42,477 bases of DNA from Bacteroidaceae bacterium (GCA_017541265.1 JAFXZK010000027.1:1-42477), one strand, 5' to 3'; numbered from the stretch's first letter, positions 1-6,931 are shown. Notes: a model not told the origin generated them from the sequence alone. Translations and numbers: made by a program.

Positions 1-234
1 AACAGACCAACTCAGCAGCGAGAGAACAGACACCGCCCTGTCACGCCAGAGCAGGTTGCCGAGTACACCAACATTCCCCTTGCGACCATCTATCAGAAAC
101 TCGCAAACAGGGAAATCCCAGGCAGCAAGCCTGGCAAGCGATGGGTTATCTACCTTGATGAGATAGACAAGTGGCTGGAAGCGAACCGCAAGAATCCACC
201 CATTTTATTAAAAGTTGAAAAGGTTAAAAGGTGA
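1..234 (+). CDS. Excisionase-like helix-turn-helix protein (3' end, partial)
   Basis: The reading frame is open from the first base of the window and ends at a TGA at 232-234, giving 77 residues without a start, so the N-terminus lies outside. The segment TPEQVAEYTNIPLATIYQKL, followed by PGSKPGKRWVIYLDEIDKWL, is the classic MerR/excisionase-type HTH_17 pattern: a helix, a turn-helix contacting DNA, then a short beta wing with the lysine/arginine/tryptophan core. Such proteins usually control excision of integrative elements or activate a neighbouring gene. The last residues (ILLKVEKVKR) are encoded by an AAAAGGTTAAAAGGTGAAG-type array that is also seen elsewhere in the window, so the natural C-terminus may have been replaced. 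Its position at the edge of an AT-rich stretch suggests it belongs to a mobile element lying mainly to the left. Confidence 0.75.
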   Translation, partial: NRPTQQRENRHRPVTPEQVAEYTNIPLATIYQKLANREIPGSKPGKRWVIYLDEIDKWLEANRKNPPILLKVEKVKR

Positions 235-360
235 AGGTTGTTCGATAAGTCTTTCACCAGTTTTCCCTTTTTTATTTCGTGTGCAAAGGTACAACAAAAA
301 GTGAAAAGTGAAAAGAGAAAAATTATTTGCGAGAAGCGAGATAAAGCAAGAAAAAGATTA

Positions 361-423
361 TTATATCCTCCATACTTTTTCGCTGTTTTCTTTGTGCGTA
401 TTGGAAAAATCGCTAACTTTGCT
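361..423 (+). repeat. Duplicated promoter segment, copy 1
   Basis: About 63 bp that match 1058-1120 at roughly 52 of 63 positions. The similarity extends from a TTATATCCTCC block through the -33 and -7 elements, well beyond what promoter consensus alone explains. The two copies are direct repeats 697 bp apart and bracket the 459-914 gene and the structured modules. Confidence 0.6.
391..421 (+). promoter_or_regulatory. Bacteroidota promoter for the 459-914 gene
   Basis: TTTG at 391-394 and TAACTTTG at 414-421, separated by 19 bp, match the -33/-7 consensus of Bacteroidota. The ATG at 459 follows about 37 bp later. A very similar 63-bp segment recurs at 1058-1120. The rest of the 235-458 gap is AT-rich sequence with AAAAGTGAAAAG-type arrays and no gene. 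Confidence 0.6.
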
Positions 424-458
424 CCTCATTATTCTTTCAGAAGACCTATAAAAAGATT

Positions 459-914
459 ATGCAGCATAAATTGCGGTCGCAAGAAGACTATTACAAGGAA
501 AGCAAACGGCTACGTCAGGAAGTTCTTCAGCTGGCTGAGCTGATAAAAGGACATCCTCTGCGATTTAGTATTGTGAATGGCATTTGTATGGACATTGAAA
601 TCTCAAAAACCGATTTGAAAACGATTGTAAGTAAAGCCTCACGCGACAATAAATTCAATGCAATCAAAAATGCATTAGCAAAAGACATTCCTTCATTTAT
701 ACGAAAATCCAAATATCTTGGATGGAGAGCAGCACAGGAAGGTAAACATGAAGAGTGTGCTTATTTCGCTTATTATAATCGCAGCATTGGATGCCAAACA
801 ATACTTGTCATGCGTAAGATGAAAGGCGGTGGTCCATATAAACCTTATGCAATCATTGACCAGTTTGCTTTTGCCAGCCACATTCAAGAACTCCAAAAAG
901 GAACTCCGCTTTGA
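459..914 (+). CDS. Unrecognised 151-residue protein
   Basis: I do not recognise this protein. It has no signal peptide or membrane segment. The N-terminal 30 residues are charged and probably helical. The C-terminal half contains small-domain patterns: NKFNAIKNALAKDIPSFI, then YFAYYNRSIGCQTILVMRK and GGGPYKPYAIID, a run of short beta strands with conserved-looking aromatic, lysine and arginine residues. This is loosely reminiscent of small barnase/RelE-fold nucleases of phages and toxins, but no catalytic set can be assigned, so that idea is speculative. It has its own promoter (391-421). Its stop codon lies within the first closing stem of the tandem structured modules at 903-1026, and a convergent promoter at 1040-1071 would transcribe those modules back into its 3' end. 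The gene is much more AT-rich than the core genes at 5-9 kb, fitting an acquired gene. Confidence 0.6.
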   Translation: MQHKLRSQEDYYKESKRLRQEVLQLAELIKGHPLRFSIVNGICMDIEISKTDLKTIVSKASRDNKFNAIKNALAKDIPSFIRKSKYLGWRAAQEGKHEECAYFAYYNRSIGCQTILVMRKMKGGGPYKPYAIIDQFAFASHIQELQKGTPL

Positions 915-924
915 AGGCCTTGCT

Positions 925-942
925 TGCCGGACCAACCGGGGC
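925..942. repeat. 18-bp core of structured module, copy 1
   Basis: TGCCGGACCAACCGGGGC, identical to 989-1006 and 64 bp away from it. It sits inside the 9-bp closing stem 903-911/953-961. A TATCC block follows closely in both copies (943-947 and 1009-1013). Confidence 0.85.
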
Positions 943-988
943 TATCCATCTGAAGCGGAGTCGTAGAGTGTCACATTAATAAGTGGCA

Positions 989-1006
989 TGCCGGACCAAC
1001 CGGGGC
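989..1006. repeat. 18-bp core of structured module, copy 2
   Basis: Identical to 925-942. It is enclosed by AGTGTC (967-972)/GACACT (1021-1026); an alternative 6-bp stem TAAGTG (980-985)/CACTTA (1023-1028) is also possible. Confidence 0.85.
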
Positions 1007-1039
1007 CTTATCCTATGGCGGACACTTAATTCCTGAGTG

Positions 1040-1071
1040 CAAAGTTAAGTGTTTTTGTTATATCCTCCAAA
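1040..1071 (-). promoter_or_regulatory. Minus-strand promoter reading into the structured modules
   Basis: Read on the minus strand, TTTG at 1071-1068, a 20-bp spacer and TAACTTTG at 1047-1040. It overlaps the upstream part of the plus-strand promoter segment of the next gene, so the two are back to back. Confidence 0.45.
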
Positions 1072-1120
1072 CTTTTTGGTCATTTTCTTTGCGCATGTTG
1101 GATAATTCGCTAACTTTGCA
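1058..1120 (+). repeat. Duplicated promoter segment, copy 2
   Basis: Second copy of the segment at 361-423, about 83% identical by eye. It carries the promoter of the BspA-like gene. Confidence 0.6.
1088..1118 (+). promoter_or_regulatory. Promoter of the BspA-like gene
   Basis: TTTG at 1088-1091 and TAACTTTG at 1111-1118 with a 19-bp spacer. An 80-base leader separates it from the ATG at 1205. Confidence 0.6.
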
Positions 1121-1204
1121 GAGCGAACTGCCCAAAATGGCTAAGATGCACAAGGTGATGTGCGGAGTTGATTATGTATAAACAAATAAAAAGTAGTCAC
1201 GATT

Positions 1205-2314
1205 ATGAAAAGGATTTTAGTTTTAGCATTGATAGCGTTGAGTAGCATGTCTATTCTTGCCTACGATGCCAAGATTGACGGCATCTATTACAACTTCTCA
1301 GGCGATAATGCTGAGGTGACGTATCTTTATAATGATCTCAGCAATTCTGCTGCTTACTCCGGAAACGTCGTTATTCCTGAATCTGTAACCTATAACGGCA
1401 AACCCTACAGCGTGACAAGCATAGGAAACTATGCATTCAGGTACTGCTCCGGCCTGACATCTGTTACCATCCCGAGCAGCGTGACAAGCATAGGAAACTA
1501 TGCATTCATGTACTGCTCCGGCCTGACATCTGTTACCATCCCGAGCAGCGTGACAAGCATAGGAGACGAAGCATTCAGGTTCTGCTCCGGCCTGACATCT
1601 GTTACCATCCCGAGCAGCGTGACAAGCATAGGAGCGGGGGCATTCGAGGATTGTTCTCGTCTGCACACGATATATTGCCTTAATCCCATTCCTCCTACTT
1701 GTTCGTCTATCCATACTTTTGAGTGTTATGATCTTCGCAACAAATATGATGTTTATTCATACGCCACTTTGCATGTACCTATGGGCTGTAAGGAGCTTTA
1801 TTCTTCCGCTTATGAATGGCGTTACTTCAATAAGATAAAGGAGGACATGGAGATGAATGGGCAGGTCTTCTACACCACTCTTTCTGTGAACCAGGCAGGA
1901 GACGGATATGTGAAGCACTATGTCAAAGCAGACGAGCCTTATACACTCTTCATCGGTTCTGAGGCGGGAATGCGCATCAATACCGTTATGTTCAACGGGG
2001 AAGATGTGACAGACAGGATGATTGACGGTTATTACACAACTCCCAACATAACACGACCGTCGAAGATTGTGGTTTCCTATGAGCAAGACCCTGATGGAGT
2101 TGTAGCAGTTCCTGCCGACGACAATCTGCATGTTTATGGGAACGAGGGTTCTCTCTACGTTTCAGGTATTGAAGAGCCTCAAAGAATGTATGTCTATACA
2201 TTGGATGGCAAACTCACAAGCACACAAATGCTTGAAGGCGACACAAGGGTTAAGCTAAACGATGGTATTTACATCGTAAAGGTAGGCGAAAGGACATTTA
2301 AGGTGTCGCTATAA
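1205..2314 (+). CDS. BspA-like leucine-rich-repeat secreted protein
   Basis: A 369-residue exported protein. Residues 1-19 ([19 protein letters not shown]) form a signal peptide. Residues about 45-150 carry BspA-type (LRR_5) repeats of 23 residues with the pattern [22 protein letters not shown]; three are almost identical. The middle is beta-rich. The last 70 residues, with [13 protein letters not shown] and [14 protein letters not shown], resemble the Bacteroidota C-terminal sorting module used by type IX secretion, so surface display or release is likely. BspA proteins in oral and gut Bacteroidales mediate adhesion to host proteins or other bacteria; that role is inferred here. The gene stands alone, with its own promoter at 1088-1118 and a long repeat-rich gap after it. 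The DNA of the repeat units is nearly identical, so unit number may vary between strains. Confidence 0.85.
   Translation: MKRILVLALIALSSMSILAYDAKIDGIYYNFSGDNAEVTYLYNDLSNSAAYSGNVVIPESVTYNGKPYSVTSIGNYAFRYCSGLTSVTIPSSVTSIGNYAFMYCSGLTSVTIPSSVTSIGDEAFRFCSGLTSVTIPSSVTSIGAGAFEDCSRLHTIYCLNPIPPTCSSIHTFECYDLRNKYDVYSYATLHVPMGCKELYSSAYEWRYFNKIKEDMEMNGQVFYTTLSVNQAGDGYVKHYVKADEPYTLFIGSEAGMRINTVMFNGEDVTDRMIDGYYTTPNITRPSKIVVSYEQDPDGVVAVPADDNLHVYGNEGSLYVSGIEEPQRMYVYTLDGKLTSTQMLEGDTRVKLNDGIYIVKVGERTFKVSL
1409..1645 (+). repeat. 69-bp tandem repeats in the LRR region
   Basis: Units begin at 1409, 1478 and 1547, with a partial fourth from 1616. The first two differ mainly at one base near the middle; the third differs in the codons after the shared SIG. 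Identity at DNA level is far above what protein constraint needs, implying recent duplication. Confidence 0.9.
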
Positions 2315-2404
2315 AGTAGCTAAGAACCTGATATAAACCTTCCCATAACATGGCATAAAAGTCTTTTAGGCTCGTTACATAATTATTTTCAAGGCGTGAA
2401 AATA

Positions 2405-2622
2405 GTTTGTAAGCACGCTATGTGAGGTTTTGCAGCACGCTCTGTGAGGTTTGGTGGTGTACTCTGAGAGGCTTTACAGCACACTGTGTGAATATAGATA
2501 AGCGGGTAAATTGCACTCAATTTAGTGCGATTTGTGTGATTTTCTGCACTGAGTTTAGTGCAGTTTCGAACACGGATTGTGCGGATACACAGATAAAGGG
2601 ATAATCCGAGAAATCCGTGTTC
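2405..2622. repeat. Degenerate repeats and hairpins in the gap 2315-2662
   Basis: No convincing gene lies in 2315-2662. The gap holds about four diverged copies of an AGCACGCTNTGTGAGGTTT-like unit (2411-2490), two hairpins built on GCACT/AGTGC (about 2511-2562, the second being CTGCACT-gagttt-AGTGCAG), and an 11-bp perfect inverted repeat GAACACGGATT (2568-2578)/AATCCGTGTTC (2612-2622). The last lies downstream of the minus-strand TOPRIM gene and may end its transcript. Confidence 0.6.
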
Positions 2623-2662
2623 AAAAAGATAGTTAGTTCGGGTATATGAGCTTGAAAGGATT

Positions 2663-3286
2663 TTATTGTATGACCACGCCTAATGCTTCTTCCAGTGGTG
2701 CAAGCACGTCTTGCCGTATATTGCGGATGACACTCATGTCGAGGGCATTGATGAGTTCCTTGGTCTCATATCCCTTCTTGTAGGTTCTGCGAGCCTTCTT
2801 GTATAACTCCTGTAGTTTCTGATAGCCATTCATTCCCTTCGACAAAGTTGGTGGAACTTGTTTCAGGCGCAAAAAGCTACAAACTCCTTGCAGGTCATCG
2901 AGAATCCAATCTTCAATTGAACTCTTGACACCTATGCGGATAAATTCATCAATGCCCATACGTTTAACGCTTTTACCAATGGCATCCCACTTTACTATTT
3001 GTGGTTGCCTGACCTCGAAAACATCCGTGTCGTATGAACAACAGACCGTTTTAATTCTGTAGCCACCAGTCTGGGCTGTTGGTAAGTATTCGTTCTTCAA
3101 CTTTGCCAGCAGCTTGCTAGAATATCTTGTTACACCCTTTAGGTTGCATACATCATATGGCAACAGCTTACTACTGCTGACAGATACGTAATAATCAATG
3201 AGTGATTTGAAGAACACCTCATCGGTATCTCCTTCTACAAATATCAACACACGCGAAGGTTGCTGTGCCTGTTTCTTTTTCACCAT
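2663..3286 (-). CDS. TOPRIM-like nuclease partner of the adjacent ATPase
   Basis: A 207-residue protein from the ATG at 3286; a GTG one codon upstream is possible but less likely. Residues 14-24 (VLIFVEGDTDE) give the TOPRIM glutamate motif after a hydrophobic strand, and YDTDVF at 85-90 supplies the DxD acidic pair. The later IEDWILDD resembles the third conserved block of DUF4276/DUF4435-type TOPRIM proteins. TOPRIM domains of this class cut nucleic acid or RNA when paired with SMC-like ATPases, as in PARIS (AriB with AriA), OLD and Gabija. The ATPase gene ends only 9 bp upstream on the same strand, so the two form an operon. The protein is shorter than typical AriB, so assignment to PARIS is not certain; an RloB-like relative is another possibility. 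Confidence 0.65.
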   Translation of the reverse strand: MVKKKQAQQPSRVLIFVEGDTDEVFFKSLIDYYVSVSSSKLLPYDVCNLKGVTRYSSKLLAKLKNEYLPTAQTGGYRIKTVCCSYDTDVFEVRQPQIVKWDAIGKSVKRMGIDEFIRIGVKSSIEDWILDDLQGVCSFLRLKQVPPTLSKGMNGYQKLQELYKKARRTYKKGYETKELINALDMSVIRNIRQDVLAPLEEALGVVIQ

Positions 3287-3295
3287 CACCGTTTG

Positions 3296-4519
3296 CTATT
3301 TGAAGAAGGTGGTCAGTTTTTCGTTATCAGCCTCCATGTCGAGCATAAAATCAAACATAAACTCACCAAAGGTCAGTTCCATATCACCTGCATATTTGTA
3401 CAGATATTTAAGTTTAGAAGGGTTTACCTTTGCAAAATGAGCAAGTCCGTCATGCTTGGGCAGTCCGAAATACATTTGTCCCGGTTGCATGTACCGCATC
3501 AGATAAGGTGAGTGGCTTGTCATCAGTATCTTTGTATTTGATGCGTATGCCTGTATGGTGAGAAGAAGATTCTCCATCAGCTTTGGATGGACAGAGTTTT
3601 CTGGTTCCTCGACCATAATCATTGGTATGTCCTGCTTCTGAGCAGCCATACACAATGTGAACAAGAAGATCATACGCTTGCTACCGCTTGACAACAACCG
3701 AATACTGGTGGGTTGCGAGTTGAACTCCTCTTGTACTCTTATATCATAGACTTTGCTGCGTCCGTCACTCAATGTGATTTCATTCGGCTCGAATGATACG
3801 ACCCCAGGAATCAGTTGCTTAATACCATCTGACAGAATGCTGAAGCTGTCAGAATCCATTTCTTCCATTTGATAGATGTACTCACTTAAGGTCATACCAT
3901 TTAGCAGAGAGATACCCCTACCACCTTCAACAGAGAAGTAGGTTTCGGGATTGTCTAATGTTTCCAGATTGGGGATGCTAATGTCGCATATCTGTTTGGC
4001 CAGGTCAGAGAGGAACATGTTGCCGCTTGCTATCACTGGAAGAGCAAGTTGCTGAGGTGTGGTAGGGTAAGGCTTGTTACACCGACCCGTAGCAGACGGC
4101 ACAATCAAACCATAGTAGCCGTTCTTGCGATTGATAAGTTGGCGGTATCGCTGTTCGTCGTAACCTTTTATCTTGAACCATTCAGATAGAACATAACCAG
4201 GGATCGCTCCCTCTGCCCACTTGCATTCATAGCCATATTGTACCATTTCTATTCGCCCATTTCTCTCAATATGGCCATAAATCTCAAAATGGAAGTTCTT
4301 GTCCTGCATTGAAACATTAATAGGGAGGTAGCGGCTCCGCAACATCTGCCTTTTAGTTTCCTCGTTGGCTTTCATATATGTCAAGCCAAAGCTGATGGCA
4401 CGAAGAACATTACTCTTGCCATAACCATTAGGGGCGATAAGGGCGTTTATCTCTCCAATCTCTAAATGTATATGTTCAATGTTGGAGATTCCCTCGATGA
4501 TAAGATTGTCTATAATCAT
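3296..4519 (-). CDS. AAA family ATPase (SMC/RecF-like, AriA/AAA_15/21 type)
   Basis: A 407-residue cytosolic ATPase. Walker A is APNGYGKSN (residues 29-37), the ABC-type signature is LLSSGSKR (275-282), Walker B is IPMIMVEEPE (298-307), and the H-loop is TSHSP (334-338). The layout, with no long coiled coil between the two halves, fits the AAA_15/AAA_21 group found in abortive-infection and DNA-repair-like systems rather than SMC proteins. The downstream TOPRIM gene makes this a two-gene ATPase plus nuclease unit of the kind found in the PARIS anti-phage system, where the ATPase senses a phage protein and releases the nuclease. That role here is inference. The promoter is at 4564-4595, with a small inverted repeat (AGCGCCACTGGCGC on this strand, around 4540-4553) in the leader that could bind a regulator. 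Confidence 0.8.
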   Translation of the reverse strand: MIIDNLIIEGISNIEHIHLEIGEINALIAPNGYGKSNVLRAISFGLTYMKANEETKRQMLRSRYLPINVSMQDKNFHFEIYGHIERNGRIEMVQYGYECKWAEGAIPGYVLSEWFKIKGYDEQRYRQLINRKNGYYGLIVPSATGRCNKPYPTTPQQLALPVIASGNMFLSDLAKQICDISIPNLETLDNPETYFSVEGGRGISLLNGMTLSEYIYQMEEMDSDSFSILSDGIKQLIPGVVSFEPNEITLSDGRSKVYDIRVQEEFNSQPTSIRLLSSGSKRMIFLFTLCMAAQKQDIPMIMVEEPENSVHPKLMENLLLTIQAYASNTKILMTSHSPYLMRYMQPGQMYFGLPKHDGLAHFAKVNPSKLKYLYKYAGDMELTFGEFMFDFMLDMEADNEKLTTFFK

Positions 4520-4563
4520 AGCTCATGCAAGTAATTTTGCGCCAGTGGCGCTTAATGCTGCCA

Positions 4564-4595
4564 CAAAGGTATAAAATAATAACAACTCGCGCAAA
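4564..4595 (-). promoter_or_regulatory. Promoter of the ATPase/TOPRIM operon, overlapping a terminator
   Basis: On the minus strand, TTTG at 4595-4592 and TACCTTTG at 4571-4564 with a 20-bp spacer. The -33 box lies in the distal arm of the terminator hairpin of the preceding gene rnr. Confidence 0.5.
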
Positions 4596-4612
4596 TATTT
4601 TTGCGCGAGTTG
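4583..4612 (-). terminator. Rho-independent terminator after rnr
   Basis: A perfect 13-bp stem, CAACTCGCGCAAA (4583-4595) with TTTGCGCGAGTTG (4600-4612), and a 4-base loop. On the minus strand it is followed by TTATTATTTTAT. It lies about 50 bp downstream of the rnr stop codon. Confidence 0.8.
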
Positions 4613-4661
4613 CATCTTATTTAATTATTTTTATCGCTTTGCGGGCTTTCCTGTGGCGTTG

Positions 4662-6911
4662 TCAGGCTGGATAGATGAGCTTGAAGTCGAGTTGTTTGCG
4701 GTAGAGGTCGGCGCGGGAGACTTGGACTTTGACGCTGTCGCCGAGGTTGTAGCAGTGGTGATAGCGGCGGCCTTTGAGGCAATAGTTCTTCTCGTCGAAG
4801 TCGTAGTAGTCGCCCTCGAGGTCGCGCAGCGGTATCATGCCTTCGCACTTGTTCTCGTCGATTTCGACGTAAATGCCGAACTCCGTGACGCCTGAAATGG
4901 TGCCTTGGAAGGTCTCGCCGAGGTGTTCGCTCATGAACTCCACCTGCTTGTACTTGATGCTTGCCCTTTCTGCCGAAGCCGCCGTCTGCTCCATATCGCT
5001 GCAATGTTCGCAGTATTCCTCGTACTTTAGCTGGCTGACACCTCGCCCTCCCTCGGCGTAGCGTGTCAGGAGGCGGTGTACCATGAGGTCGGGGTAGCGG
5101 CGGATGGGCGACGTGAAGTGCGTGTAATAGTCGAACGCCAAACCGTAGTGGCCGCAGTTGTATGTGCTGTACTTGGCCTTCATCATCGCCTTGAGGGTTA
5201 TCATCTCAATGACGTTCTGTTCGCGCTTGCCTTTGACGTCGTCGAGCAGGCGGTTCAGGTTGCGGCTTATCTCGCCCCTGTTGCCCGTGGTCTTCAGCTT
5301 GTGACCGAACTTCTTCACAAAGTCGGCGAGGTTGAGAAGCTTCTGTGGGTCGGGATTCTCGTGGATACGATAGGGCAGCACCTTAGGCTTCTGGTTCTTC
5401 GGAACCTTGCCGATGCTTTCGGCAACCGTGCGGTTGGCAAGCAGCATGAACTCCTCGATAAGCTTGTTCGCGTCCTTTGCCACCTTGAAATAGACGCCTG
5501 TCGGGCGTCCGTCCTTGTCGATGTTGAAGCGCACCTCGCAGCGGTCGAAATCAATAGCTCCGGCTGCAAAGCGCTTCTGGCGCAATATCTTGGCCATACG
5601 GTTCAAGGTAATGAGAGCCTCTACCAAACCTCCCCCTAGAGGGAGAGGCTTACTATCATCCCCCTTCCCTTCAGGGGAGGGGTTAGGGGTGAGGCTGTCT
5701 TCCGGGCTTGCCTCGCCTCGGTCTTCCAGCACCTTCTGCACCTCTTCGTAGGTGAAGCGGCGGTCGCTGCGAGTCACCGTATGAGCCAGCTTCCAGTACT
5801 TCACCTCAGCCTTCTCGTTCATGTGGAAGATGACGGAGTACGTCAGCTTGTCCTCGTCGGGACGGAGCGAGCAGATGAGGTTGCAGAGGCGCTCCGGCAG
5901 CATCGGCACCGTGCGGTCAACGAGATAGACGCTCGTCGCGCGCTTGTATGCTTCCTTATCTATGATGGAGCCTTCCTTGACGTAGTGGCTCACGTCGGCA
6001 ATGTGCACACCAACCTCATATAATTTACCATTTGACGATTTACCATTTGACGATTTGATTTCGCGGATGGAGAGTGCGTCGTCGTAGTCCTTAGCGTCGT
6101 AGGGGTCGATAGTGAATGTCAGGACGTCGCGCATATCGAGTCGGCGTGCGACCTCTTCCTCGGTAATGCCCGGCACAAGCTTCTCCGCCGCTTTCTCCAC
6201 AGCTGCGGGATAGGTGTAGGGCAGGCCGTACTCCGCCAAGATGGCGTGCATCTCGGCTGTGTTCTCGCCTGTCTTGCCCAGGATGTCAACGACCTTGCCA
6301 ATCGGGTTCTTTGCCCTGTCGGGCCACTCCACGATGCGCACCACGGCTTTGTCGCCCGTCTTGCCTTTCTTGAGGTTCTCTTTCGGGATGAAGATGTCGT
6401 TGGCAAGGGTTCTGTCTTCTGTGAGGAGGTAGGCATAGCCCTTCTGCACCTGAAGAGTTCCCACGAAGGTCTTGTCGCTGCGCTTCAGGATTTCGGTGAC
6501 AGCAGCCTCGCGGACGTGGTGTTTCCGGCGGGCGAAGAGTGTGACCTGCACCGTGTCGCCGTCCATGGCGTGCAGGCTGTTGCGCTCGGCTACGAGGATG
6601 GGTTCGCCGCCATCTTCCGGCTCGAAGGTGTTCTTGCCGTTTGCTTTGCGGTGGAACACGCCCGTCATCACCTGCGACGGCATATTCAGCATGTAGCAGA
6701 AGCGTGGCTGCTCCTTGATGAAGTCGTCCATCAGGAGGCCTTCCAGCACGTCCGTCAGGAGCAGCTTTGCCCCGCTGGAAGTGAGATGCAACTGCTTGCA
6801 GATGTTCTTCAACGAGAAGACAACAGCAGGATTCTCTTGAAAGAATTCAATGACTGTGCGTTCCAAATCGCTCTTACGCAGCCCTCGGCTGCCGGTTTTC
6901 TTCTTTCCCAT
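4662..6911 (-). CDS. rnr: Ribonuclease R
   Basis: A 749-residue 3'-to-5' exoribonuclease of the RNB (RNase II/R) family. The N-terminus has a winged-helix segment, then cold-shock domains; the RNB catalytic core carries IDPYDAKDYDDA, which holds the metal-binding aspartates. The C-terminal S1 domain is at about 655-745 (FQGTISGVTEFGIYVEIDEN). It degrades structured RNA in the cytoplasm and takes part in RNA quality control. Two insertions are unusual: KSSNGKSSNGK just after the catalytic DDALSI motif, encoded by two CATTTGACGATTTAC units (about 6022-6057), and a 27-residue segment containing LTPNPSPEGKG, encoded by a palindromic intergenic-type repeat (about 5622-5702). Both keep the frame and both sit where loops are expected, so the enzyme may remain active. 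Its promoter box TATCTTTG is at 6932-6939 on the minus strand. Confidence 0.93.
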   Translation of the reverse strand: MGKKKTGSRGLRKSDLERTVIEFFQENPAVVFSLKNICKQLHLTSSGAKLLLTDVLEGLLMDDFIKEQPRFCYMLNMPSQVMTGVFHRKANGKNTFEPEDGGEPILVAERNSLHAMDGDTVQVTLFARRKHHVREAAVTEILKRSDKTFVGTLQVQKGYAYLLTEDRTLANDIFIPKENLKKGKTGDKAVVRIVEWPDRAKNPIGKVVDILGKTGENTAEMHAILAEYGLPYTYPAAVEKAAEKLVPGITEEEVARRLDMRDVLTFTIDPYDAKDYDDALSIREIKSSNGKSSNGKLYEVGVHIADVSHYVKEGSIIDKEAYKRATSVYLVDRTVPMLPERLCNLICSLRPDEDKLTYSVIFHMNEKAEVKYWKLAHTVTRSDRRFTYEEVQKVLEDRGEASPEDSLTPNPSPEGKGDDSKPLPLGGGLVEALITLNRMAKILRQKRFAAGAIDFDRCEVRFNIDKDGRPTGVYFKVAKDANKLIEEFMLLANRTVAESIGKVPKNQKPKVLPYRIHENPDPQKLLNLADFVKKFGHKLKTTGNRGEISRNLNRLLDDVKGKREQNVIEMITLKAMMKAKYSTYNCGHYGLAFDYYTHFTSPIRRYPDLMVHRLLTRYAEGGRGVSQLKYEEYCEHCSDMEQTAASAERASIKYKQVEFMSEHLGETFQGTISGVTEFGIYVEIDENKCEGMIPLRDLEGDYYDFDEKNYCLKGRRYHHCYNLGDSVKVQVSRADLYRKQLDFKLIYPA
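5622..5702. repeat. CCCCTCC palindromic repeat inserted in frame in rnr
   Basis: Two palindromic halves (CCTCCCCCTAGAGGGAGAGG and CCCTTCCCTTCAGGGGAGGG) of the family that elsewhere in the window is intergenic. The length is about 81 bp, a multiple of three. Confidence 0.75.
6022..6057. repeat. TTTACCATTTGACGA array inside rnr
   Basis: Two tandem copies of a 15-bp unit, CATTTGACGATTTAC and CATTTGACGATTTGA. Related TTTACCATTT arrays flank holB and ugd (22483-22516 and 22600-22650). Encodes SSNGKSSNGK. Confidence 0.7.
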
Positions 6912-6931
6912 AGCTTATATGTTTCTTTCTG

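Larger units (their letters stand above)
895..1034 (-). ncRNA. Candidate small RNA with two tandem structured modules
   Basis: On the minus strand, TTTG (1071-1068) and TAACTTTG (1047-1040), spaced 20 bp, form a good promoter with a start expected near 1034. Downstream come two modules. Each has a closing stem: AGTGTC/GACACT at 1021-1026 with 967-972, and ACTCCGCTT/AAGCGGAGT at 953-961 with 903-911. Each encloses an identical 18-nt core (989-1006 and 925-942) that can itself fold as a CCGG-loop-CCGG hairpin. The second closing stem is followed by CC and five T residues on this strand (899-895), like an intrinsic terminator. The two closing stems differ completely in sequence but sit in similar positions. 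Transcription direction is inferred; the forward strand could equally fold these elements as the 3' UTR of the 459-914 gene. Confidence 0.35.

Noticed and set aside
238..543. 101-residue forward ORF
   Set aside because: Lies over the promoter segment and overlaps the better 459-914 gene in another frame; low-complexity basic composition.
903..1031. attC site of an integron cassette
   Set aside because: The 7-bp core-site motifs RYYYAAC and GTTRRRY are absent and no integrase is in the window.
903..1031. Type III toxin-antitoxin RNA repeats (ToxI-like)
   Set aside because: Such repeats are usually tandem copies of near-identical sequence placed before the toxin gene; here only an 18-bp core is shared and the element lies after the gene. 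Kept only as a distant alternative.
1298..1714. 138-residue minus ORF over the LRR repeats
   Set aside because: Mirror frame of the 69-bp repeats; repeats of [15 protein letters not shown] reflect the DNA periodicity.
2422..2604. 60-residue forward ORF in the repeat-rich gap
   Set aside because: Translation of degenerate repeats and hairpins; no promoter or homology pattern.
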